Source: Bacillota bacterium
Lineage (GTDB): Bacteria; Bacillota; Clostridia; DSM-8532
NCBI GenBank assembly: GCA_022702935.2
Contig: JAKIML020000076.1
Span: 1 to 33,168 of the forward strand
Length of the DNA stretch: 33,168 nt
Reading direction: 5' to 3'
Position 1 is the first letter of the stretch, and the number at the start of each line of letters is the position of its first letter. The notes under the pieces were generated by a model. That model saw nothing but the letters and a program-made list of their open reading frames with translations. It was not told the origin of the DNA and did not search any database. Both the position numbers and the translations under genes were made by a program. Positions 7,460 to 13,882 of this stretch are shown in pieces.

Positions 7460-7515
7460 TTTGTTATTATCTTTTTGTTATTATTATTTTGATAATATCA
7501 TTTTGTTATTATTAT
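7460..7515 (-). repeat. Four tandem 14-bp repeats at the NrtR operon promoter
   Basis: Units begin at 7460, 7474, 7488 and 7502. On the plus strand three read TTTGTTATTAT plus three bases and one reads TTTGATAATATCAT; the invariant G recurs every 14 bp (7463, 7477, 7491, 7505). The third unit creates the odd palindrome TGATAATATCA (7490-7500). The array overlaps the -10 box and start of transcription of the NrtR operon, so it is a candidate operator. Confidence 0.7.
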
Positions 7516-7542
7516 ATTAGCACTATCACTTTCCCCTGTCAA
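7514..7542 (-). promoter_or_regulatory. Promoter of the nrtR-pncA-pncB operon
   Basis: On the minus strand a perfect TTGACA -35 (7537-7542) and a TAATAT -10 (7514-7519) are separated by 17 bp, about 90 bp before the GTG start. The 14-bp repeats begin inside the -10 box. Confidence 0.7.
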
Positions 7543-7570
7543 GATGTTCCTGAGCATTTTGCAGCTATAA

Positions 7571-7588
7571 AATTTGTCCGTACAAATT
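7571..7588. promoter_or_regulatory. Inverted repeat upstream of the esterase gene
   Basis: AATTTGT (7571-7577) and ACAAATT (7582-7588) are perfect 7-bp arms around CCGT, about 90 bp upstream of the plus-strand esterase gene. It is a candidate repressor or activator site; the protein that would bind it is unknown. No convincing promoter hexamers were found for this gene. Confidence 0.4.
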
Positions 7589-7678
7589 CTCAAACCACAT
7601 GTGCAAACGGGTGGAATTATGATAAAATGTCTATGAAATCTTTGCCTGCTGAAACTATCGAAAAAAGGAGTAATTGCT

Positions 7679-8647
7679 ATGCCCATGATGGATATGCCCC
7701 TTAGCGAACTTAAGCAGTACAAAGGAATCAGCCCCAAGCCCCATGACTTTGACGAATACTGGGACAAGGCCTTGGCAGAATTAAAGGCTCAGCCCGATAA
7801 TGCGGAGTTTATTCCCGCCTCCTTCCAAACCCCCAACGCCGAATGCTATGACCTCTATTTTACCGGTGTCGGCGGTTCACGGATTCATGCCAAATTCTTA
7901 AAGCCAAAGAATCTGACGGGAAAGGCACCCGCCCTTCTCCAATTCCATGGCTATAGCGCAAACAGCGGTGATTGGAATGACAAGCTCAGTTATGTCAACG
8001 AAGGCTTTGTGGTCGCCGCAATGGACTGCCGCGGCCAGGGCGGTTTATCCGAAGATCTGGCCTCCGTTAAAGGCACCACCCTCAACGGAATGATTGTCCG
8101 TGGTTTGTCGGATCCTGACAATACCAAGCTCCATTATCGCAATGTTTTTCTGGACACCGCTCAGTTGGCGCGTATCGTCATGGGTCTGGACTATGTGGAT
8201 GAGACCCGGGTGGGCGCTACCGGCGGCTCCCAGGGCGGCGCTTTAACCATTGCCTGTGCCGCGCTTGTGCCCGAGCTTAACCGGGCTTCGTCCGTCTATC
8301 CTTTCCTCAGCGATTACCGCCGAGTATGGGAGATGGATATGGCCGAAAGAGCCTATCAGGAATTAAAGACCTATTTCCGCTATTTTGATCCCCTCCATGA
8401 ACGGGAGGACGAGATTTTCACCAAGCTGGGCTATATTGATATCAGCAATCTGGCCCCCAGAATTAAGGCCAAGGTCATGATGGCCATCAGCCTCATGGAT
8501 AATGTCTGCCCGCCATCCACCCAGTTTGCCTGCTTCAATCGCTTAACCTGCGAGAAGAAGTCTGTGATTTATCCCGATTACGGTCATGAGTACCTGCCTG
8601 GGTATGGAGATTTGACCCTTCAGTTCATGCTGGAGATGAAGAAATAA
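7679..8647 (+). CDS. Acetylxylan esterase / cephalosporin-C deacetylase (CE7 family)
   Basis: A 322-residue alpha/beta hydrolase of the carbohydrate esterase 7 type, which removes acetyl groups from xylo-oligosaccharides and other small acetylated compounds. The catalytic triad is visible as S184 (GGSQGG), D274 (ISLMDN) and H303 (PDYGHEYLP). The CE7-typical RGQGG motif lies at residues 118-122. The length matches the family (about 320). There is no signal peptide, so it probably acts on imported oligosaccharides. AGGAG lies eight bases upstream of the ATG. It stands alone on the plus strand, divergent from the NrtR operon and convergent with the peroxiredoxin gene, and ends in a large hairpin terminator. 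Substrate preference cannot be read from the sequence. Confidence 0.92.
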   Translation: MPMMDMPLSELKQYKGISPKPHDFDEYWDKALAELKAQPDNAEFIPASFQTPNAECYDLYFTGVGGSRIHAKFLKPKNLTGKAPALLQFHGYSANSGDWNDKLSYVNEGFVVAAMDCRGQGGLSEDLASVKGTTLNGMIVRGLSDPDNTKLHYRNVFLDTAQLARIVMGLDYVDETRVGATGGSQGGALTIACAALVPELNRASSVYPFLSDYRRVWEMDMAERAYQELKTYFRYFDPLHEREDEIFTKLGYIDISNLAPRIKAKVMMAISLMDNVCPPSTQFACFNRLTCEKKSVIYPDYGHEYLPGYGDLTLQFMLEMKK

Positions 8648-8680
8648 GACTCAGTGTAAATGCGCGTCTCAGCGCAAATG

Positions 8681-8784
8681 AGGTCATGGTGTTCTCTATT
8701 GATACGCCTCCGCAGAAGCAGATGAATGTTGTCATGCGGGATTTGTAGGTCGAGTTGAGAATGCCATGACCTATTTTTCTATTT
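8681..8784 (+). terminator. Long hairpin terminator after the esterase gene
   Basis: AGGTCATGGTGTTCTC (8681-8696) pairs with GAGAATGCCATGACCT (8757-8772), a 16-bp stem with G-U pairs, followed by a T-rich tract. The 60-base loop contains a nested hairpin (CCGCA with TGCGG, and ATGA with TCAT). It sits between converging genes. Confidence 0.7.
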
Positions 8785-8801
8785 AGAGCCAGCCCCCATT
8801 T

Positions 8802-9266
8802 TCACAACTCGCCTCTGAGCACCCGAAAGACCTCCTGGATATCGGGCAGCTCATGGTTGGGATAGACCTTTACCCATTGCACCATTCCTTGCTCATCCAC
8901 CAGAATATTGGCCCGCGCCGATATCCCCTCCTGTTCATCAAAAATGCCGTAATCCTGTGCCACCTTGCCATGGGGCCAGAAGTCAGCGGGCATCCTCAGC
9001 CGCTGAATGTTCAGAGCCGCAGCCCAGGCCTTTTTGCAGGGGCTCGAATCCACGCTGAACCCCAAAGGAATAGTGTTCAATCGCTCAAATTCCTCATAGT
9101 AGGTATCCAAAGCCCGCATCTGATCGGTGCATATGGATGTCCAGGCCAGAGGATGCCAGGACAAGAGGACCTTCCTTCCCTGAAAATCTGTAAGCCGCAC
9201 ATTCTGTTCATGTTGATCCACAAGGTTAAAATCAGGTGCCTTCGCGCCCACACCAATAGGATTCAT
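8802..9266 (-). CDS. Peroxiredoxin (AhpC/TSA family)
   Basis: A 154-residue cytoplasmic thiol peroxidase that reduces hydrogen or organic peroxides. The thioredoxin fold begins GAKAPDFNLVDQ. The peroxidatic cysteine is C46 in HPLAWTSIC, fitting the PxxxTxxC pattern with Trp-Thr in place of the usual Phe-Thr. A second cysteine, C77 (DSSPCKKAW), could act as the resolving residue. The start at 9266 has GGAGGAG nine bases upstream; a longer frame uses an ATG that overlaps the ribosome binding site itself. It is monocistronic, facing the esterase terminator, with a plausible promoter overlapped by a palindrome at 9338-9350. The electron donor is unknown. Confidence 0.9.
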   Translation of the reverse strand: MNPIGVGAKAPDFNLVDQHEQNVRLTDFQGRKVLLSWHPLAWTSICTDQMRALDTYYEEFERLNTIPLGFSVDSSPCKKAWAAALNIQRLRMPADFWPHGKVAQDYGIFDEQEGISARANILVDEQGMVQWVKVYPNHELPDIQEVFRVLRGEL

Positions 9267-9319
9267 AGTCTCATTCTCCTCCATTGATTAAGTAACCCTA
9301 GTATGTCCAAACAGGGCTT

Positions 9320-9350
9320 TCATAATCGCAAGCAATCCCTTGTCACAAGG
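9320..9350 (-). promoter_or_regulatory. Peroxiredoxin promoter with overlapping palindrome
   Basis: On the minus strand TTGTGA (9343-9348) and TTATGA (9320-9325) are 17 bp apart. The -35 is overlapped by a perfect 13-bp odd palindrome CCTTGTCACAAGG (9338-9350), a likely operator. It does not match the PerR box I know. Confidence 0.5.
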
Positions 9351-9392
9351 AAGTCCATTCCATCATCCCCTCACGATAACACTTGCTAATGC

Positions 9393-9426
9393 AAAAATCC
9401 CGGGATCAGGGATCGCCGGGATTTTT
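9393..9426 (-). terminator. Terminator of the SDR gene
   Basis: AAAAATCCCGG (9393-9403) pairs perfectly with CCGGGATTTTT (9416-9426) around a 12-base loop. A/T runs on both sides would let it act in either direction. It lies 37 bp beyond the SDR stop codon. Confidence 0.9.
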
Positions 9427-9463
9427 CATATAGGCAGGGAGAAAACTATGAAAGTTATTTTTC

Positions 9464-10237
9464 TTATACGCAGGTATAGCCGCCGTCAACAGGAAGGATG
9501 ACACCGGTCACATAGGAAGAGGCGTCGGATGCCAGGTATACCACGGTGGTATCCAGTTCGCCCTCCTTGCCATAGCGGCCAACGGGGACCGTGGCCTTCA
9601 TATAGTTGGTGAAAGACTCGGTATTGAGCGTATCCACCGTCAACTCGGTGGCAAAATAGCCGGGACAAAGGGCATTGACGGTAATTCCATGCTTCGCCCA
9701 CTCAGAAGCCAGGGCACGGGTCAGGTTGATAACGCCACCCTTGGCGGCGTGGTATGCGGCAGTAGGAAGGGCCATATTCCCCACCATGCCATACATGGAT
9801 GAAATATTGATAATACGTCCATATTGGTTCTTAATCATGATTTTCCCAAATTCACGGGCCACCTTGAAAACACCGTCCAGGTCCACCTTTATGGTATGGC
9901 TCCAGGCTTCGTCAGTGGTTTCCTCGGCAGGTCCCACGCCGCCTGAGCCTGCATTGTTGACCAGGATATCAACCTTGCCGAACTCGGCCTCAACAAGCTC
10001 AGCCGCCTTTTTAATGGCCTCTGTATCGGTAACGTCGCACTGAACGGATAAGCATTTGACGCCCAACGCCTTGATCTCCTCGGCCACAGCCTCGAGCTTT
10101 TCCTTACGTCTGGCTAAAATAGCTATATCAGCACCCTGACGGGCAAGAGCCTTTGCCATTTGAACACCCAATCCGGAGGATGCGCCTGTAACCACGGCCA
10201 CTCTACCGGTCAAGTCGAATAAATTACTGTTAATCAT
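9464..10237 (-). CDS. Short-chain dehydrogenase/reductase (gluconate 5-dehydrogenase-like)
   Basis: A 257-residue classical SDR. The nucleotide-binding motif TGASSGLG (residues 17-24) and the NNAG motif (94-97) are present. The catalytic set is a Ser at 146-147 (NISSMYG), Y162 and K166 (YHAAK). The N-terminal NLFDLTGRVAVVTG pattern is common in gluconate 5-dehydrogenase and related sugar-acid or 3-oxoacyl reductases. NAD versus NADP preference and the substrate are uncertain. AGGAGG lies seven bases upstream of the ATG. The gene is monocistronic, with a consensus promoter upstream and a strong terminator downstream. Neighbouring genes do not point to a pathway. Confidence 0.88.
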   Translation of the reverse strand: MINSNLFDLTGRVAVVTGASSGLGVQMAKALARQGADIAILARRKEKLEAVAEEIKALGVKCLSVQCDVTDTEAIKKAAELVEAEFGKVDILVNNAGSGGVGPAEETTDEAWSHTIKVDLDGVFKVAREFGKIMIKNQYGRIINISSMYGMVGNMALPTAAYHAAKGGVINLTRALASEWAKHGITVNALCPGYFATELTVDTLNTESFTNYMKATVPVGRYGKEGELDTTVVYLASDASSYVTGVILPVDGGYTCV

Positions 10238-10288
10238 AATGTTGCCTCCTTGTATGTCTACTCAAATTGTGCCACATTGCGTAAATCC

Positions 10289-10317
10289 ATTATACCAATT
10301 TGACAATTTTTTATCAA
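10289..10317 (-). promoter_or_regulatory. Promoter of the SDR gene
   Basis: On the minus strand TTGATA (10312-10317) and a perfect TATAAT (10289-10294) are separated by 17 bp, about 52 bp before the start codon. Confidence 0.7.
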
Positions 10318-10350
10318 TGATAATTTTGTTATTTTTTTAACCATATAAAT

Positions 10351-10376
10351 AAAAGCCTTTATTAGCTAAGGCTTTT
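10351..10376 (-). terminator. Terminator of the ABC-F gene
   Basis: AAAAGCCTT (10351-10359) pairs perfectly with AAGGCTTTT (10368-10376) around an 8-base loop, 43 bp beyond the ABC-F stop codon. T-runs on both sides allow either direction. Confidence 0.85.
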
Positions 10377-10419
10377 ACAGATAATATTAAATTCTGGAAA
10401 AGGGAATGGTAAACTTTAC

Positions 10420-12021
10420 TCAGAGCAGGGTCAAAGTGGGCTTAAGTTCAATATATTCCTCATAGGTCGTCATCTTGTCGTACATCCCCTCATCGGTAAA
10501 CTCAATAATCCGGTTGGCCACCGTTTGGATGAACTGATGATCATGGGAGGCAAAGAGCACAATCCCTTTAAAGTCTATGAGGCCATTGTTGACGGCTGTA
10601 ATGGATTCCAGGTCCAGATGGTTGGTGGGCTGGTCAAGAATCAACACATTGGCGCCAAACATCATCATTCGCGAAAGCATGCAACGCACCTTCTCCCCGC
10701 CCGATAACACATTCACCGGCTTAAAAACATCCTCTCCCGAGAATAGCATACGCCCCAGAAAACCCCGAAGATAAGTGTCAGTCTTGTCCTTGGAATACTG
10801 TTCCAGCCAGCGAATGATGCTGGTATCGCAATCACTGAAATACTCGGAATTGTCCTTGGGAAAATAGGATCGGGAGGTGCTCACACCCCATTTAAAGTTT
10901 CCTTCATCAGGCTCCATCTCCCCCATCAATATTTTGAACAGGGTGGTATTGGCGATCTCATTCTCGCCCACAAAGGCAATCTTATCCCCTTTGTTGACTC
11001 TGAACGAGACATTATTCAATACCTTGACGCCATCCACGGTTTTGCTTAAGCCCTCCACGGTGAGAATCTCCTTGCCGGGCTCCCTGTCCATCTGGAAACC
11101 CACATAGGGATAGCGGCGGGAGGACACGGGCAGATCCTCGATGGTCAGCTTTTCCAGCAGCTTCTTTCTGGATGTGGCCTGTCTGGATTTGGATTTATTG
11201 GCCGAGAAGCGTGCAATAAAAGCCTGCAGCTCCTTGGCTTTTTCCTCATTCTTCTTGTTCTGTTCCCGAAGCATACGTTGGATAAGCTGGCTGGATTCAT
11301 ACCAGAAATCATAGTTGCCCACAAAGATCTTGATCTTGCCATAGTCGATATCGGCGATATGGGTGCAGACCGTATTGAGAAAGTGACGATCATGGGAGAC
11401 CACAATAATGGTGCCCGGGTATTCCAGCAGGAAGTCCTCCAGCCAGTTCTTGGACTGAATATCCAGGTGGTTGGTGGGCTCGTCCAGCAATATGATGTCG
11501 GGCTGGCCGAAGAGGGCCTGGGCCAGCAGAATCTTCACCTTCTCATTGCCTGTTAGACTGTTCATCTGAGCATAGAGCAAATCATTGCTCAGTCCCAGAC
11601 CCTGGATGAGCTTGGATGCCTCGGTCTCAGCCTCCCAGCCATTGAGTTCGGCAAACTCGGCCTCCAGTTCCGAAGCCCGTATCCCATCCTCATCAGAGAA
11701 ATCAGCCTTGGCATAGAGGGCATCCTTCTCCTTCATAATCTGATAAAGGCGCATATTCCCCATAATAATGGTATCCAGCACCGTATACTCATCATAGGCA
11801 AAATGATCCTGTTTCAGCACCGAGAGCCTGGTGTTTTCGGGAATCAAAACCTCGCCTGTGGTAGGCTCCAGCTCTCCCGAAAGGATTTTCAGGAATGTGG
11901 ATTTTCCGGCGCCATTGGCACCGATAATGCCATAACAGTTGCCCGGGGTAAATTTGACATTAACATTGGAAAACAAGGGTGTTCCGGTAAAATTTAAACT
12001 TAGGTTGTTTACTGTAATCAA
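10420..12021 (-). CDS. ABC-F family ATPase (YbiT-like)
   Basis: A soluble protein of 533 residues with two ATP-binding cassettes and no membrane segments. ABC-F proteins act on the ribosome as translation factors or antibiotic-protection proteins. The first cassette has GANGAGKST (Walker A), a signature region near SLTGNEKVKILLAQALF, and DIILLDEPTNHLD. The linker contains the charged ARFSANKSKSRQATSRKK stretch typical of YbiT. The second cassette has LSGGEKVRCML and VLILDQPTNHLD (Gln in place of Glu). Its Walker A reads GENEIANTTL, with no lysine. The best start is TTG at 12019-12021, five bases after GGAGG; the open frame extends 18 codons upstream without a good site. It lies downstream of a MerR/TipAS gene but is separated from it by a terminator. 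Confidence 0.88.
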   Translation of the reverse strand: MITVNNLSLNFTGTPLFSNVNVKFTPGNCYGIIGANGAGKSTFLKILSGELEPTTGEVLIPENTRLSVLKQDHFAYDEYTVLDTIIMGNMRLYQIMKEKDALYAKADFSDEDGIRASELEAEFAELNGWEAETEASKLIQGLGLSNDLLYAQMNSLTGNEKVKILLAQALFGQPDIILLDEPTNHLDIQSKNWLEDFLLEYPGTIIVVSHDRHFLNTVCTHIADIDYGKIKIFVGNYDFWYESSQLIQRMLREQNKKNEEKAKELQAFIARFSANKSKSRQATSRKKLLEKLTIEDLPVSSRRYPYVGFQMDREPGKEILTVEGLSKTVDGVKVLNNVSFRVNKGDKIAFVGENEIANTTLFKILMGEMEPDEGNFKWGVSTSRSYFPKDNSEYFSDCDTSIIRWLEQYSKDKTDTYLRGFLGRMLFSGEDVFKPVNVLSGGEKVRCMLSRMMMFGANVLILDQPTNHLDLESITAVNNGLIDFKGIVLFASHDHQFIQTVANRIIEFTDEGMYDKMTTYEEYIELKPTLTLL

Positions 12022-12086
12022 TGGTTCCTCCGATTGTGTCTCAACATGTGATTTTAAATAATAAGCGGTCACCATTTTACCATAGA

Positions 12087-12101
12087 ACCCTCAGAAAGGG
12101 T
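12087..12101. promoter_or_regulatory. Small inverted repeat before the ABC-F gene
   Basis: ACCCT (12087-12091) and AGGGT (12097-12101) flank CAGAA. On the minus strand a TAAAAT -10-like box follows (12074-12079) without a good -35. It is a weak candidate site for regulation of the ABC-F gene. Confidence 0.25.
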
Positions 12102-12132
12102 AGTCATTTCGCATTCTTTCCCATTATGGCAA

Positions 12133-12160
12133 AAAATCCACCCTTTCACAGGTGGATTTT
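12133..12160 (-). terminator. Terminator of the MerR/TipAS gene
   Basis: AAAATCCACC (12133-12142) pairs perfectly with GGTGGATTTT (12151-12160). On the minus strand it ends in six T residues. It lies 40 bp after the regulator stop codon. Confidence 0.9.
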
Positions 12161-12199
12161 GTGAAACTTGCGTATACTTACAGCCATAACGCAAACCTA

Positions 12200-12964
12200 T
12201 CAGGCCTTGAATCCGGTATAGATATGGATGGCATCCCTCAGGAACTTGGTGGCTCCGGGCTGCACCCTGTCGTAGTAGGCGGTGAAGCGCTCATCATCCA
12301 CATACATCTGGGCCAGATTGGCATGGGCCTCCTTGTTGTATTCAGGCCAATGATAGGATAGCCATTGCCTGTGCAATTCTGCCGCCTTCTGGGCTAAGGG
12401 GCTGGAAGGATCGCCTGTTTTCATGGCTTCAGCCAGGGTCTCCATCACCTGGACACCAAGGCTCGTCATGGCCTCATAATCGCTCTTGCTCATGTTTCTG
12501 AACCTCTCATTGGATTTCTCAACAGCTTCATCCCCGTACTTTTCTCTGATCTCTTTGCCATACTTCTGTTCGTTTTCATCTACAAGCATCTTCTTAAAGC
12601 CCTCAAACTTTTCCTTATCATTCATAATAATTCTCCCTTCACTGGCAGCAATGGTCTTTTCCACATTTGAGATGAGAAGATCCAATTGCTTGCGTTTTTC
12701 CAGAAGCTTCCTATGGTGATCCTTCAGTGCACTGACGCTATCAAAATTCGGCGAAGTGATTATGGCCTTGATATCCTCAAGGCTTACCCCCAGTTCTCTG
12801 AAAAAAAGGATCTGCTGAAGCCTGTCAACCTCTTTGGGCCCATAGATTCGGTATCCGGTGGTGTTGATTCTTGCCGGCTTTAAAATTCCCACCTCATGGT
12901 AATACCTCAGGGTGCGGGTACTCACTCCCGCCATTTTCGCGAGTTTTTGCACTGTATACTCCAT
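12200..12964 (-). CDS. MerR-family regulator with TipAS-like effector domain
   Basis: A 254-residue protein. The MerR winged helix-turn-helix occupies about residues 1-70 (YTVQKLAKMAGVSTRTLRYY, then GILKPARINTTGYRIYG). A dimerisation coiled coil follows at about 75-115 (LKDHHRKLLEKRKQLDLLIS). The C-terminal TipAS-like domain lies at about 125-250 (RIIMNDKEKFEGFKKMLVD, then MYVDDERFTAYYDRV). TipAS domains bind bulky ligands such as thiopeptide antibiotics, and these regulators activate multidrug-resistance genes. Its own promoter has the 19-bp spacer and palindrome that MerR proteins need, so autoregulation is very likely. The ABC-F gene downstream and the divergent lipoprotein gene are possible further targets. 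The actual ligand is unknown. Confidence 0.92.
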   Translation of the reverse strand: MEYTVQKLAKMAGVSTRTLRYYHEVGILKPARINTTGYRIYGPKEVDRLQQILFFRELGVSLEDIKAIITSPNFDSVSALKDHHRKLLEKRKQLDLLISNVEKTIAASEGRIIMNDKEKFEGFKKMLVDENEQKYGKEIREKYGDEAVEKSNERFRNMSKSDYEAMTSLGVQVMETLAEAMKTGDPSSPLAQKAAELHRQWLSYHWPEYNKEAHANLAQMYVDDERFTAYYDRVQPGATKFLRDAIHIYTGFKA

Positions 12965-12984
12965 AATCTCACTTCCTTAAGGTC

Positions 12985-13015
12985 ATCCTACACCTTAACG
13001 TAACGTTAATGTCAA
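12985..13015 (-). promoter_or_regulatory. MerR-type promoter with 19-bp spacer and operator palindrome
   Basis: On the minus strand TTGACA (13010-13015) and TAGGAT (12985-12990) are separated by 19 bp instead of 17. The spacer contains a perfect 15-bp odd palindrome, TTAACGT-A-ACGTTAA (12995-13009). This is the classical layout of a promoter twisted into shape by a MerR regulator. It lies about 20 bp before the MerR/TipAS start codon. Confidence 0.88.
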
Positions 13016-13102
13016 GACATTTTTCTTAAAAACCCCCATGAGTGGAATTTTGCTTTTAAGGAAATAATGTAAGAGAAAACACCGTGTAAAGGAGGTTATT
13101 CA

Positions 13103-13702
13103 ATGAAACGCAACTCAAGATTTCTTTCCATATCCATGGTTTGCATCTTTCTTATGGTTATGCTGTCGGCCTGTATGGAGGTGGGCGGCCCCAATTCTCC
13201 CACACCTACTGCAAAGCCCAATGCCACCGGCGGACCTACCGCATCACCCGGTCAGGGAGATGTGAATACCACTGCTTCCATTGTCAACGAGGCCTCAGCC
13301 TTTGAAAAGGCCATCAGCAACAGCGGCACCTGGATCATATGCCTGCTCAATGACCTGACCATCAATAAAGAGCTGGTTCTTGACGGGGAGTTCAAAAACG
13401 GCAAAAAGGACAATGACGGTAAAGATATTATCCAAAGAAAAATTGCGCTCTATACCCAGGACGACAACAGAAACGTGACCAACCGTTTCACTTTAACCGC
13501 TCCCAAGCTCACCATAAACAGCCCCAATGCCAGAATTCAAAGCGGCACCTTTAAAGGGGATATCTATGTCAATGCCAAGAATTTTGAGCTTGTAGACGCC
13601 ACCGTGGAGGGCAATGTCTACTTTACCAACGCCGAAGCCGAGTCCACCTTCAAAATGGATGCAACCAGTAAAATCACCGGTAAGAAGGAGCTTAAAAAGT
13701 AA
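13103..13702 (+). CDS. Predicted lipoprotein of unknown function
   Basis: A 199-residue exported lipoprotein. The signal peptide is RNSRFLSISMVCIFLMVML, with lipobox LSAC (Cys24 lipidated). A Pro/Thr/Ser/Gly-rich linker of about 30 residues follows (GGPNSPTPTAKPNATGGP). The rest (about 60-199) has short beta-like segments (LTINKELVLDGEF, RFTLTAPKLTINSP, SGTFKGDIYVNAKNFELV, ATVEGNVYF) reminiscent of a right-handed beta-helix fragment. AAAGGAGG lies eight bases before the ATG. It is divergent from the MerR/TipAS gene, about 90 bp from that gene's promoter. I recognise no family, and no catalytic motif is apparent. A cell-surface binding role is only a guess. Confidence 0.8.
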   Translation: MKRNSRFLSISMVCIFLMVMLSACMEVGGPNSPTPTAKPNATGGPTASPGQGDVNTTASIVNEASAFEKAISNSGTWIICLLNDLTINKELVLDGEFKNGKKDNDGKDIIQRKIALYTQDDNRNVTNRFTLTAPKLTINSPNARIQSGTFKGDIYVNAKNFELVDATVEGNVYFTNAEAESTFKMDATSKITGKKELKK

Positions 13703-13713
13703 CAGCCCTGCCA

Positions 13714-13730
13714 GCCAGGCCCAGCCTGGC
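13714..13730 (+). terminator. Short hairpin after the lipoprotein gene
   Basis: GCCAGG (13714-13719) pairs with CCTGGC (13725-13730), 11 bp after the lipoprotein stop codon. There is no clear T-run, so termination may depend on the stronger hairpin at 13753-13781. Confidence 0.4.
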
Positions 13731-13752
13731 AATAAATCCGAATACTAAAAAA

Positions 13753-13781
13753 TCCGCCTTTGGGACTTGCTCAAAGGCGGA
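13753..13781 (-). terminator. Terminator between the lipoprotein gene and nspC
   Basis: TCCGCCTTTG (13753-13762) pairs perfectly with CAAAGGCGGA (13772-13781). On the minus strand a T-run follows, so it best serves the polyamine operon, but it could also stop the convergent lipoprotein transcript. I see nothing else between it and the nspC stop codon. Confidence 0.85.
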
Positions 13782-13882
13782 AATATCTATGCGCTTTGCG
13801 GATTTGAAGGTTACTGTATTATCTTTTCTAACCCTAGTTTTTGAAAAACAACGTATTCTAAACAAGCAATTTATTGAAATCA

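Noticed and set aside
8661-8676. TGCGC/GCGCA hairpin as a separate terminator
   Set aside because: The stem is only five base pairs and no T-run follows; the larger hairpin nearby explains termination.
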